From: Welwitschia mirabilis
Taxonomy: Eukaryota > Gnetophyta > Gnetopsida > Welwitschiales
Assembly (NCBI GenBank): GCA_051453625.1
Contig: JBOZIK010000001.1
Span: 82,630,329-82,694,328, forward strand
DNA: 64,000 nucleotides
Direction of reading: 5' to 3'
Shown: positions 22,141 to 33,993 of the stretch, in pieces
Position numbering within the stretch: position 1 is the stretch's first letter
Layout: each line of letters opens with the position of its first letter
The notes under the pieces: generated by a model
Databases searched by the model: none
What the model saw: the letters and a program-made list of their open reading frames with translations, nothing else
What the model was told of the DNA's origin: nothing
Program-made: the position numbers and the translations under genes

Positions 22141-22600
22141 ATTTATGTTAAACAAACTTCTTTACATTTAGGTGGCATCAATCTCCAAGATCACTTAAAA
22201 GTGGAAGAAGTGGGATCTACCAAATGAATGTGGTAATCACTTAAATTACATGAAGCACAAAGTCTAGGCCAAGCTTGTTGCAAATAATAATCAATATGGT
22301 AATCCCCAAGATCACATGAAGTATGAGGGATAGACCTAATAGATTGCTGAATTGAAATATGAATTCTTAAAATTGCACTTGAAAGTAAAGAAAGTAAAAT
22401 TTGAAAAAATAAAAATTATAATTTACAAGAAAGAAAATTAAATTACACTCTAAATGGATAATTAAATAATTACTTGTAGACCAAAATGTAATCAAGTATT
22501 TACAAGTAGATTCAGAAGGATAAAATACAACACTACTTAAACAAACAAATTGAAATGAATTCAAAATACTTACTTGAGTAATGACAATCTTCCTTTTCTC
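22141..22600 (-). other. Element C untranslated leader
   Basis: About 460 bp between gag and the primer binding site with no open frame. The words GTGGTAATCACTTAAATTACATG and related repeats (GGTAATCCCCAAGATCACATG) occur near 22230-22320. I do not see the hairpin module found in the leaders of A, D and E. Confidence 0.6.
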
Positions 22601-22629
22601 TTAAAGTCTTTCCTGACAATAGTGCTAAA
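22601..22629 (-). other. Element C primer binding site (tRNA-Asp type)
   Basis: Directly after the LTR end the minus strand reads TTTTAGCACTATTGTCAGGAA. This lines up with TGGCGCCGTTGCCGGGGA, the complement of the tRNA-Asp 3' end, with mostly C/T and G/A changes. Confidence 0.65.
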
Positions 22630-22630
22630 A

Positions 22631-22883
22631 TGTTATGATGTGTATTTATGCTTTTAATTCCAATATTCTAAAGATCAAATTTAACTTGCAATACCTAAAA
22701 TGCTAAATATCTGATTACACATAATACACATTTGTATATTGGAATTGACCCAAAAGTCGTATACTTAGAGAAGACTTTCAAAAGAAAATATGAAAAATTG
22801 CTTTCATAAAGAGAAGAATAAATATTTTAAACTTTTTCTTTGAAATAAATAAAATTAAATAAATAAAATTAAATAATGTAAAG
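22631..22883 (-). repeat. Element C 5' LTR remnant
   Basis: 253 bp starting (plus strand) TGTTATGATGTGTATTTATG and aligning to the inner 250 bp of the C 3' LTR. The similarity stops at about 22883, where the sequence becomes pol of element A. About 870 bp of the LTR are missing. Confidence 0.82.
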
Positions 22884-25330
22884 GGAGATTAAGATTGATT
22901 CTTATTCAGGGAAGAGATTTTTGTTGATTATTAGAGGTTTGTTCCAATTATTATAGAGGAAAATATACTTCAGTTCATTAGGAATATTTTTTAGATTCAA
23001 ACTAAGATTTTTAATGTCTATTATAAACTCATGTAGTGGATGATCTTGCTCAAAGTATGGGTTTTTGATTTTAGTGGATCATCATAAAGTATAGATTCAT
23101 ATAACATTAGTCATCTTTCTCCAAGTGGATAATGTTTTAGAAATAAGATTGGTTTGATTTTATTTTTTATATTCCATTCATTACATATCTCTTTTTCAAC
23201 TACATTAAAAACTCTAGTTGAAAACCTTTTTTTTTTAGGTAATACTCCATCATCCCTATTCTTATATCAGTAACGCAATGGATTACTACACAAAAGGCTC
23301 TTCTTAGAAGAAATGGATAACATCCATTATATTCAACTTCTATTACAACCACACCTATTAAATAGAATGCCTTTTAATTTAAATCACTAAATCTTTAGTG
23401 ACTCCTAAGGGTTTCTTAACTAATGTATCTACTAATTCTAAGATAATCTGACTAGAATCTATTCTACCTTCTAAACTGAGTCTCTTATAAATGTGTAATG
23501 GCATTATTTTGACACTCACTCTAATCTTAATTAAAGCCCTTTTTATTCTATTGTTTTTCTCTAATGTAATACTCATAGTTACAACTTCTAGATCTTTAAA
23601 TTTTTGAGTTTTTTATAATTCTAAATTCATTAGAGATTAATATAAAAATACTTTGCTAGGAATAACTTGTTTTTATTTTATTCTTATTAAGTTTTTCCAT
23701 AGCTTAGAGTACTTTGGGTTTTATTACAAAAGTCTCTAGAATAGTAAGCTTATGTTAACATTTTACATTAATGTTTTGAGATGTTGGTAAAATGTTGGAT
23801 TAGTGTTAAGCATATCAAGAAAAGGATTAGCTAGTTTCTTATCGGTTTATTATGAAGAATTTTTCTTTTTACTTTTCTTAGGACAAGGGAAGTTGTAATT
23901 TTCTAATATTTTTATGTACTTTTCCTTTTCTTCATATTTAGTGCCATTTTTAGAGGTTGATATTTTATAAGGAGGATGGTTTGCTTCATGCCCACTTCAT
24001 GTTACAACCTTACAATCTTTTTTGACTTTAGTAGAATTCAGTAGAGGTTTATTGCTAATGATCCTTATGGTCTTTAGTTTGCTAACATTATTTTTTGAAG
24101 GAAACTTACTAAGTTTTCAATGTTGGAGTTTGTCTTTTCTTATGATTTCCTACATTTATCTATAGAATTTCTAAGTGAATAATTTTGATGTTATAAGTTT
24201 AATGAACTTGATTGAAAGTTTGAATTTTCAAATCGATTTTTGAAAGGTTAAAAATTGGTTCAAAAATTTTTGAATTTATTGTTAAAGGTTGAGGAATTAG
24301 ATTGTGTATTTATGTTGGGCTGTGATTGGGTTTGATTCTGAATTTGATTATAGAAGTTTGAAAATTTTTGATTAAAAGCATAAACTTCTTTATACATTTT
24401 CTTCTTATAAGTTGGTAATAGTGGATAATCCTTAGTTATGTGATATTTGTCCTTGCATAAATTACATGTTATTCAAACACTCTTTTTAATTACTAATTTT
24501 TCATCTAAAATCATCTTAGTATGTTTTTTCAAAGTTGTTTTAAAGTTTTTAATAGAATTTACAATGTTATCTTCTATTTTGTCTACCTAATTTTCTTGTT
24601 TTATTTATTTTAAATCTTTAATGATTTATCTTAAAGTACAATTATCTTTTGATGTTAACTAAGTTTAGCTTACCTCAACAAGTCTTTCTAATGTTTTTAA
24701 AGCATTTTATAATGTGAGTTTCATTAGGTTTCCATCATAAGAGAAATATATGAGTTATTTTATTTGATTATTTAATCCACTGTAAAAGTAACTGATTATA
24801 TTTTCTCATGTAAAATAATCTATTAAATTAAAAAGAATAGTTATAAATAAGCATTCATACATGGAAGCATCATCCTTATTTGGTTGTTATTGGAAATTAG
24901 TCACTTCTTTTTTCCTCTTCTTGATGGTTTCTTAACTCATAATCTCTTAATAAAGACTCCTCAAAATTTATTTCAAATTTTTAGTCTATTGTCGAGCATA
25001 GTTCTTAACAAAATTTTTACCTTTCTTTTCAATGTAAATAGAAAAATGAACATATATGTATAATTTTTTTTTTTTCATTTCTAGACATAAGAAGCAATTG
25101 TTTGATGTCCATAATTTGTTGAGGGGGATTCTTATTGTGTTTACTACTAAAGATAAGATAGGTATTTAAATTCTTTAGTATAACATCATATCCTAGGGAT
25201 GAATCAAAAGGAGTTTGAATTTCCAATTTCTTATTGGCTATTAATTCCTTAAGGGTAAGATTCACATTAAGGTAAGGGGTTGAAGAACTAATGACCTGCT
25301 TTTGTTTTTTTAACAACATTTAACATGTTA
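22884..25330 (-). pseudogene. Element A gag-protease-pol linker, broken
   Basis: In coding order (high to low): gag start with VNLTLKELIANKKLEIQTPF and YDVILKNLNTYLIFSSKHNK (about 25120-25290); a degenerate zinc knuckle CNLCKDKYHITKDY (about 24440) whose last Cys is Tyr; and a protease with IRVSVKIMPLHIYKRL (about 23480-23540) in which the catalytic DxG has become KIR. LELVDTLVKKPLGVTKDLVI follows, and the protease-RT linker ends near 22890. The remaining RT is absent because of the deletion at 22883. Many frameshifts. Confidence 0.82.
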
Positions 25331-25943
25331 CTAAAAAATATACTAATATGATATCAAATTGTAAAAAAATAAACTCAAAAGGGATATTATACACACCTAA
25401 GGATTGTGTACTAGAATTTATTTCAAATTCTAAAAATCCTTCTATAATATTTTCTTATATTAACAACCTTTCTCTCTATTATTTCTTTCTTGAATTAATC
25501 ATATCATCATATCCTTTAGATGGAAAATAATAATTGAAAAAATAGTCATTGCTGTGATTGTGGGGATGATATAGAGGATAATAAAAATAGAAAACAAAAA
25601 TAAAAAATATAAAATTTATTATAATCAGAAAGCAGAGAGTAAAAAAGAGAGGCTGTCATCCACCTTATCATGGAAATGATAGAGAAGATTATAGTTATTT
25701 TACTATTGCTATAGAAACTACAAGAAAAATTCTCAAATAGAAAATATACTAGGAAATCTATATTTTCATTCCTAATGTCATCTAGATGATAGATTATTAT
25801 TATAGACTATAAAAAATTTAAAAAATGCAAACAAAAAATATATAATTCATAAATATAAATATAATATCACTACAGATAAATATTTGAATTAAATTTGATT
25901 TACTCACCAAAATAATGATAATCCTTATACTCCTCGGCATCCT
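25331..25943 (-). other. Element A untranslated leader with hairpin modules
   Basis: No open frame. At 25655-25690 the module GTCATCCACCTTATCATGGA then AATGATAGAGAAGATT forms nested imperfect inverted repeats. At 25778-25789 TCATCTAGATGA is a perfect 12-bp palindrome. Similar modules occur at the same place in D and E. Confidence 0.7.
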
Positions 25944-25961
25944 TCCTTGGAAATGGTGCTA
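25944..25961 (-). other. Element A primer binding site (tRNA-Asp type)
   Basis: The minus strand reads TAGCACCATTTCCAAGGA immediately after the LTR end ACATCT. This lines up with TGGCGCCGTTGCCGGGGA, the complement of the tRNA-Asp 3' end. Most differences are transitions, as expected of decay by cytosine deamination. Confidence 0.75.
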
Positions 25962-25964
25962 AGA

Positions 25965-26186
25965 TGTTGTAATGCATATTTTTATAATCCTTTACATCTT
26001 AATGAATCCTATTAATTAAAAATATATATTTTGCAATATATGAAACACTAGTATAAGTGAGAGTAACCCAAATATTGTAAACCCATTAAAGACATGTGAG
26101 AGAAGAAGGAGAATTGATTTTCAAAGAAAGTGTTATATTCTAAACTTTAGAACAATGCAAGAAAGTAAACATGTTTATTAGCAAAT
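25965..26186 (-). repeat. Element A 5' LTR, inner part
   Basis: Starts (plus strand) TGTTGTAATGCATATTTTT and aligns to the A 3' LTR 8274-8500. It is cut at 26186 by element D and resumes at 50534. The last five bases CAAAT (26182-26186) are one copy of the D target site. Confidence 0.88.
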
Positions 26187-27613
26187 TAATGTGATATCAA
26201 ATTGTATGCATTTAATGGAGTATTATGAGCTATTTTGTAGAATATTTATATAGGATTAGATGTAATTCTAAGGATTATAAAGGATTGATCAAATATCTCA
26301 AAAATATACAATTCCTGAAATGATTAGAGGTATTTAAGGTATATTTTGATACACATAACTTTAGAAAAAAATCACTGATGAAAAAGGCTAGCTTCTCTTA
26401 TGTTTAAAAGATAAAGAAACTTATCATTCCCTCTATTGCCCCCATAATAGGTAGGATGATGATGATACTATAGGTGCCACATTTGATGCTGATATGAATT
26501 GGAGCTATAACTACTGAGTCATCCTTTATAAAGTGCTATGGACCCCATGGTCATCCCCATGACATGCACGCCAATGATTGTAATGTCTAATTCATTATCC
26601 CCTTGGTCATTCCAATGACATCTAGGATGATACTTATATCCATCAGTCAATATTTATCCATTTATTTTCTATAATTAAGCATATTTTGTAGTTCCTTTTG
26701 TGTGTCATTTTTGATTTGTAAACTTATAAATTAGACCCTCTTTTGACTCTTTTATCCATTTTCATTTGCACAAACATTCTTATGATAGGAGATCGAAGGG
26801 CTGGAGATNNNNNNNNNNNNNNNNNNNNNNNNNNNNNNNNNNNNNNNNNNNNNNNNNNNNNNNNNNNNNNNNNNNNNNNNNNNNNNNNNNNNNNNNNNNN
26901 NNNNNNNNTTCTCCATTTTCATTTGCACAAACATTCTTATGATAGGAGATCGAAGGGCTGAAAATCCATCTCGTGAGTTGTAGAAAGATGTTTCCTTAGT
27001 GAAGGGTTGTGCATCCTCCATTGAGTCTTGACTATTTTGTAACCAACATGTTGGTTTTACTTTAATACAAAAACTTAGTTTAATTGTGTATTTATTTTTA
27101 TTATATTTCCAGTATAATTTGTATTGTTCTTGATCCAGTGACANNNNNNNNNNNNNNNNNNNNNNNNNNNNNNNNNNNNNNNNNNNNNNNNNNNNNNNNN
27201 NNNNNNNNNNNNNNNNNNNNNNNNNNNNNNNNNNNNNNNNNNNTGTATTTATTTTTATTATATTTCCATTATGATTTGTATTGTTCTTGATCCAGTGATA
27301 AGTTTTATTGACAATATAGACCTTAAGGATAGCCTTTGTTAAGGCTAAAGGAAGTAGTTTTAGATTTATTTTGCATTGTGTTTAAATTTAGTTGAACTTG
27401 TATTGCATCACATATTTAATTTATTACATTAGTTCTTAAGTTTTATTAATGATATTATCTAAAAAGTAATTATCATTCTTGTCTCATAAGTCTTCAATAG
27501 TTACAACATTTAGGTTACTTCCACTTATATTAGAGTTTACATTTTGCAATATATATATTTTGATTAACTGAATTTTAAGTAAGATGTTTATTGCAAAGAT
27601 ATCCATCATAAGA
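26187..27613 (+). repeat. Element D 5' LTR
   Basis: Begins TAATGTGATATCAAATTG (ancestral TG decayed to TA) and ends at 27613 just before the primer site. It pairs with the 3' LTR 49413-50533. Two 100-N gaps (26809-26908 and 27144-27243) are flanked by duplicated sequence, so the true length is near 1.1-1.2 kb. Confidence 0.88.
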
Positions 27614-27616
27614 TCT

Positions 27617-27634
27617 TGGTGCCATTGCCAGAAA
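27617..27634 (+). other. Element D primer binding site (tRNA-Asp type)
   Basis: TGGTGCCATTGCCAGAAA matches TGGCGCCGTTGCCGGGGA, the complement of the tRNA-Asp 3' end, except for C-to-T and G-to-A changes. It is the best preserved primer site in the window and helps assign the group to the OTA lineage. Confidence 0.85.
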
Positions 27635-28200
27635 AGCTACTAAGGAGAATAAGGATTATTATCATTTGAGCAAGAAAATTAGATTTCCATTTGGTTATTT
27701 ATCTATAGTGATGGTATATTTTTGATTAGAAACCAGAGCTTTTCTATTCATAGTTTTTAGTTTTTGTAGTTTGTAGTTTGTAGTAACAATTATCATCCTA
27801 TCTATCATTTACATGATACTAGAAATAACAAAACTAGTTTTCTTAATTTTAATTCTATATGTAAGCTTTCTTTTATTTTCAGTTTTAGTAGTTAAATAAG
27901 TGTCATGTTATTCATAATTCCCATGATAAGGTGGAAGATAGCTCTATTTTTAGCTTTTATATTTTAGATTATAGTTTCCTATTAGTATAATAATATTTAA
28001 TTTTCATTGTCTCCTGTGTCATATAGACAACTAGAAGAATAATAGTCTATGTGTCTTTTCAGCTTTCGATTTTCTTCTATGCTAAATTGTTGTTTTTTAG
28101 TTTTTGTTATCATCATCTGCTCTATCATTTCCATGATAGTTAGGATAATTGTTAGTTATTTTTTATTTTATTTTCTATTATTTATTATTTATAGAATGCA
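27635..28200 (+). other. Element D untranslated leader with hairpin modules
   Basis: About 570 bp, T-rich, without open frame. Hairpin modules lie at about 27790-27815, 27905-27930 and 28112-28147. The last contains CTATCAT-TTCC-ATGATAG (28122-28139), a perfect 7-bp stem with a 4-nt loop. A short TTTGTAG repeat is at 27757-27784. Confidence 0.7.
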
Positions 28201-29850
28201 ATGATATGATCAATCTAGCAAAGAAGTATAAGAGAGAAAGGTTGTTAATAGAAGTTAACATCACAGAAGGACTGGTTGACTTTGAAAATGAATCGGAAAA
28301 ATAATCTCCAATTGTATAAAATATTCCTTCTAAGTTTATTTTTTCTAAATATGATCTTGTTTAAAAAACCTTGTAGAAGACAATTTATAAGAATAAGCTA
28401 GTAATTTTACAATGTTAAGTACTACACAAAAATAAAATTAACTCATAGTATTCTCAAATCCTATCTTAGTGTGAACATCATCCTTTGGAAATAAATACCA
28501 AATATAAAATAAGAAATTTGAATCCCTTTTAATTTACCATTAAAAGATGATATTAAGTTAAAGAACCTAAATTCCTATCCAATCTTTAGTGACGAATACA
28601 ATGAGGATCCCCTCCAACACATTGTAGATATAGAATAGTTAGTTCTTACCCTTAGGAAGGGAAAGAAAAAGATTACTGATTGAACATACATGGTTATTTT
28701 TCCCATGATTTAAAAAAAGAGAGTAAAAATTTAGCTAAAAACTATAATCCAGAGAAGTTTAAAGTCTTAAAATCAAGTCCAAAAAGCCTTCATTAAAAGA
28801 TTTATGAGTGAGGCACTATTAGAAAAAGGAAAAAGAAAGTGATAAACTTTCAATAGAAATCAAATGAGGATTATAATTTCACATATAAACTATTCTTCAT
28901 TATCATTTACTCTAATCTAGTAGAAACTTTTACATAAGAAGAACTAGATAACTATTTTTATAGTGGGTTGAAACAACAAATAAAACAACTTTTAAGCTTC
29001 TCTTATGATGAAAACCTTATGAACCTCATACTTAAATACACTTGAAAAACATTAGACGAACTTATGGAGGTAAGTCAAACTTAGCTAACATCAAGAGAAA
29101 ACCTCACTATAAGATAACTCATTAAAGATTTGAAAGAGGTTAAACAAGAAAAGAGGTAGCAGACAACCCTATTAATCTGATTAAAGACTTTACAACAACT
29201 TTGAAGAAGTATACTGAAATAATTTTAAATGCCAAGTTAATAACTGAGAAGAATGTTATGCCATCATGTGAATTATGTGAGGATAATTATTACATTACTA
29301 AGGATTATCCACTTTTACCAACCTATAAAGAGAAAATACATGAATAAGTTTCTACTTTCAATCAAAAATTTCCAAACTTTAGAAATTAAAATCAGGTAGA
29401 ACCTAGGTTAAATATACAAAGCTTTGACAACAAGTTCAAAAATTTTCAAAATAATCTTCAATCTTTTAAAAATCAATTCAAAAATTTAAACTTTTAATGA
29501 AGTTCATTACAATTTTAACATTCAAATAATTAAATTACAAACTTTATAGATGAACTTAGGAAATCACAAAAATAGATGAAATCTATCTTATAAAAGATAA
29601 ATATTAAACTTAATAACTTAGTAGATACCCTTCAGCAAATAATGTTAACAAACCAAAGATAACAAGAATTATTAGCAATACAACTTCTACCAACTTCTAA
29701 TGAAATAAGAAGATATTATAAGGTTGTAAACACTAGAGATTATGAGGAAGAAGAGGACATCAAAATATTATAAATTATAACTTTTCTCTTCTTTGTAAAA
29801 GTAAATAAAGATTCTTCATAACAATTAGAAAAGCAACCAGATATTGCTTA
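28201..29850 (+). pseudogene. Element D gag, broken
   Basis: A frame at 28551-28716 reads DDIKLKNLNSYPIFSDEYNE then DPLQHIVDIE and MVIFPMI, the conserved gag start. Further on, EELDNYFYSGLKQQIKQLL (about 28950) and TLDELMEVSQT (about 29050) belong to the middle of gag, and CELCEDNYYITKDY (about 29270-29312) is the zinc knuckle with His and the last Cys both replaced by Tyr. Gag would package the RNA. Stops every 20 to 50 codons and frameshifts rule out function. Confidence 0.8.
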
Positions 29851-30680
29851 GCTTGATAGACTTAATACTAATTTAACATTAAATGAACACCTCATAAACT
29901 TTATGAAAAATATGAGTATAAAAGTTACCTTTCTAAAAACATTTGCAAGAAAATCCAAGGTATGCGGAGCTATGGAAATACTTAACCAGAAGAAGATAAA
30001 AACAAGTTATTCCTAGCAAAGTTTTCTTAGCTCAATTCCTTACAAACTTAGTGTTAATAAACCATAAAAAAATTTAAATATCTAGGGGAAATAATAGTAA
30101 GTGTTACATTAAAGGGAAATAAAAATATTAAGAGATATTTAATCAACATGGGAATGACTATTAAGATCATGCCATTTTACATTTGTAAGAGATCTAGTTT
30201 AGAAGATGTAATAGATCCTACTTTGATTCCTTTATAATTAGTGAATAGTTTGGTTAAGAAACCCTTAGGGATAATTAAAGATTTAGTGATATAAATTAAA
30301 GAGGAATAATACATGGTAGATGTGGTTGTCATAGAGGTCAAACATAATAGAGATTATCCATTACTTCTAAGATTATCCTTCTATGCAACAACTTACTACA
30401 TTATTAACATAAGAATAGAGATGATTGTATGTCATCTAAGAAACAAAAAGTTTTCAATTAGAGTATTTGACATAGCTAAGAAAGACTTAGGTAATGAATG
30501 AGACATAGATAATAAAATCAAATCAACTTTCTTCCTTTAACATCATCTCTTTGAAGAAAGATGGATGATATCACATGAATCCATGCTTTATGATGATCCA
30601 CTTGAGATTAAAAACTTAGAAGCCTTTAATACATCCAACTTTGGGCATGCCTTTTTAGATCAAAATGAAGAATAAATGGA
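29851..30680 (+). pseudogene. Element D protease, broken
   Basis: LINMGMTIKIMPFYICKR (about 30138-30190) is the catalytic region, with Asp of D-x-G replaced by Asn. It is followed by LVNSLVKKPLGIIKDLVI and, at 30313-30501, MVDVVVIEVKHNRDYPLLLR and NKKFSIRVFDIAKKDLGNE, the second half of the retropepsin and its C-terminal extension as in elements C and E. The second half is open for 62 codons. The lost Asp makes the domain inactive. Confidence 0.83.
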
Positions 30681-32932
30681 ACCCTTAGATTGTAAGGAAG
30701 TCTAACTGTTAAATGAAAATTGACACCTTAAGGGAGATTACCCACTACATGAATAAAAAATTTAAAATTTCATTTAAATCTAAAAGACATTCCTAGTGGA
30801 CTAAAATATATTTTTCTCTATGATGATTAAAATAAAACTCTTATAATCAATGAAAATCTTTTACCTAAATAAGATTCAACATTAATATTCCTTTTGACTT
30901 CCAAAATTCATGCTTTTACTTGGTCTCATTGATATTTATCTATCATTCCTCCCTCTATAGTTGAGCATAAAATCTATCTTGAGGAAATGCAAAACCTATT
31001 AGACAACCATAAAGAANNNNNNNNNNNNNNNNNNNNNNNNNNNNNNNNNNNNNNNNNNNNNNNNNNNNNNNNNNNNNNNNNNNNNNNNNNNNNNNNNNNN
31101 NNNNNNNNNNNNNNNNNNNNNNNNNNNNNNNNNNNNNNNNNNNNNNNNNNNNNNNNNNNNNNNNNNNNNNNNNNNNNNNNNNNNNNNNNNNNNNNNNNNN
31201 NNNNNNNNNNNNNNNNNNNNNNNNNNNNNNNNNNNNNNNNNNNNNNNNNNNNNNNNNNNNNNNNNNNNNNNNNNNNNNNNNNNNNNNNNNNNNNNNNNNN
31301 NNNNNNNNNNNNNNNNNNNNNNNNNNNNNNNNNNNNNNNNNTTTACTTGGTCTCATTGATATTTATCTATCATTCCTCCCTCTATAGTTGAGCATAAAAT
31401 CTATCTTAAGGAAATGCAAAACCTATTAGACAACCATAAAGAAGATTAAATCTAGCACTTAAACAAGTAGTTAAAATTGAAATCATTAAGTTAATAAATG
31501 TTAGAATTATTTACACTATATCACATAGTGAATGGATTAGTCCCTTGATTGTAGTATTAAAAAAGAATGGAAAATGGAGAGTTTGCATAGATTTTAGAAA
31601 ACTAAATGAAGTCACAAAAAAATATCATTATCCTTTTTCCATTATTAACAAAATAATTGATAGAATTCAAGGATATTATTTCTATTTCTTTTAAATGGAT
31701 ATAGCAGTTATAACTAGGTTTGAAAAGCTAGTAAAGATCAAGTTAAAATCACTTTTACTTTATCATTTGGATGTCTGCATTTAGATGAATAACTTTGATT
31801 TATGTAATGCTCCTAGAACTTTTCAATGTGCTATGATGAATGTCTTTTCAAACATGTTAGAGGATTCAATTGAAATATTTATAGATGACTTTTCTATTTT
31901 TGAAGAAACCTTTGATCAAATCTTAGAAATATTNNNNNNNNNNNNNNNNNNNNNNNNNNNNNNNNNNNNNNNNNNNNNNNNNNNNNNNNNNNNNNNNNNN
32001 NNNNNNNNNNNNNNNNNNNNNNNNNNNNNNNNNAATGAGTTTTCAGTCTTTGGACAAACCTTTGATCAAATCTTAGAAATATTAGAAAAAGTCCTTAATA
32101 GATGCATAGAATGTGGTCTTTATTTAAGTTAGAAAAAACATTTCTTCTTAGTTAAAAGTGGAAATGTTCTAGGCCACTACATTTCTAAAAGAGGAATTAT
32201 GATGGGTCCTAAGAAAGTTGATATCATTCAACACTTAACTCCTCTAATAAACATTAAAGAAACTCTAATCGTTTCTTAAACACTATGGTTTTTATCACTA
32301 TTTTATATAGGATTATATTAAAATCTATAAATATCTATACTAATTACTAAAAAAGAAGCCAAATTTAATTGGAACACATCTTGTTAACTTACTTTCGATA
32401 AACTAAAACATAAACTTTCTTATGCTCCTATCATTAGAAGATCCAACTGGAAGAAAGATTTTAAGTTAATATGTGATGCTAGTAATTTTGCTATAGGTGG
32501 AATGCTTGGGAAGAAATATTAAAATAAGTTTAAATTCATAACTTATCATAGTAAAACATTATCCAAAGATGAAAACAACTATTTAACTACTAAGAGATAA
32601 ATGTTAGTCATAATCGTTTGCTTCAATAATTTTAGACATTATTGTTTTAGCTTTTATATAAATATCTACATAGATCATGTGATTTTTAAATAACTAATGA
32701 CTAAGAAAGAATCCATTACTAGGTTGATTAGCTAGATCCTCTTAATATAAGAATTTAATCTCACCATCATAGATAAGACAGGAAGACATAATACTATAAT
32801 AGAACACTTGTCATTCCTTACTTCTTTTTCTGATAATCTTCCTATTAGTGATTCTTTTTCAAATGAACAATAATTTACAATATCTTTTATTCATCCCCCT
32901 CCATGGTATACTAATATCATCAACTATCTTAT
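30681..32932 (+). pseudogene. Element D reverse transcriptase and RNase H, broken
   Basis: RT motifs in order: EWISPLIVVLKKNGKWRVCI and DFRKLNEVT (31525-31620), NAPRTFQCAMMNVFSNML (31806-31862) and EIFIDDFSIFEETFDQ (31870-31920). The last holds the catalytic FIDD pair (YxDD box), here intact. RNase H follows with DASNFAIGGMLG, FKFITYHSKTLSKDENNY (about 32460-32590), a DHVIFK-type motif and GRHNTIIEHLS near 32780. Two N gaps (31017-31341 and 31934-32033) have duplicated edges, so part of the RT sequence appears twice. Several stops. The frame is cut at 32932 in the RNase H-integrase linker (HPPPWYTNIINYL) by element E. Confidence 0.87.
32928..32932. other. Left target-site duplication of element E
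   Basis: CTTAT immediately precedes the E 3' LTR and is repeated as CTTAT at 46347-46351 immediately after the E 5' LTR. The RNase H-integrase linker of D breaks off here and resumes on the other side. Confidence 0.93.
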
Positions 32933-33993
32933 TGTTATGGTGTGTATTTATGTAAAGTTATTTTTTTAGTTTAGTAAAATTTAGTTAATCACAAATATAA
33001 AGCAGAAATACAATACATTAATATAGCCAAGAGTGACCTAAATGTTATAATTTATCAAAAGCCAAAGTACAAGCAAGAGTTGATTTTCATAAGAAAGTAC
33101 TTTGTACTCTAACTATAGAAAATAACTTGCAATATATAAAAAGTAAAATGTAATACACTTATATAGAGATAATTTAGGAAGTGGAAATAACAATGCACCC
33201 AACCTAAACTAATCATGCATAACTTTGATAAAGGTGACCTTTATAACCTCTATCACTAAAAAAAATATTACTAGATCAGAAGCAGCATAAGCTATCAGGA
33301 TAAAAAATAAACATGTATTTAAATCATAAAAAAAGTATTTTTGTATTAGAACCATATCCATGTTATAAAGTAGCTGCATTCTAATGAAGGAAACACCACC
33401 TAACACCAAGTAAAATATCTCTCTGCAACTATAAAGATGGATCTTTGGCCCTTCAATCTCCTATTATGAGAATTTCTAGTGCAAACAAAGATAAGCAAGA
33501 GTCTAAAATAATAATAATATTTATTAACACACAAGCACACAATAAGATAGATAGATAGACATGCTAAAAAAATTAGGTGAGTGTTTAGTGTAGAGTTACA
33601 ATATTGTCATCTAGCTGGTCATTAAAATAATAAAGGAGATGATGCCATCTTATAAATAATTCACCTCAGCTACTAGATTCATTATAGTCAACATCCCTAT
33701 TAGCATGAATTACTCTATCATCTGTCTAGTTGTTAGGACGATAAGATGAACGATGGCCTTTTACAAATATTTCATCAGTGCATTAGCCTCAAGGTTTTAT
33801 AGGAAGTTATCTTAGAAATGTAAAGTAATAAAAATTACTCAAAATGCTATAAATCATTATGGAGATTACATGTTTTCATCTCTTTCATCTCAACTCTCCA
33901 TTATCATGAAAAATCAAGCATTTACCTATCTATTAACCTACAAAATGACTCAAAATACCTTATCAAATATGTGTAAGTTGGTGGCATAACATA
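32933..33993 (-). repeat. Element E 3' LTR
   Basis: 1061 bp, from TGTTATGCCACC at 33993 to ACACACCATAACA at 32933 on the minus strand. It pairs with 45270-46346. It is preceded by the polypurine-like AAGGCTAAGTAAAGAA (34000-34020). Hairpin modules lie near 33603-33650 and 33715-33755. Confidence 0.92.

Larger units (their letters stand above)
16126..22883 (-). mobile_element. Element C: internally deleted OTA-type Ty3/gypsy retrotransposon
   Basis: C has a 3' LTR (16126-17246), 3' noncoding region, a fused RT-start/integrase-end, protease, gag with an intact zinc knuckle, leader, primer site and a 253-bp remnant of the 5' LTR (22631-22883). It is inserted in the RNase H/RT region of B. Its LTR begins TGTTATAATGCCAATTTG, different from A/B/D, so it is a related but separate subfamily. 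RT, RNase H and most of integrase are deleted. Confidence 0.82.
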
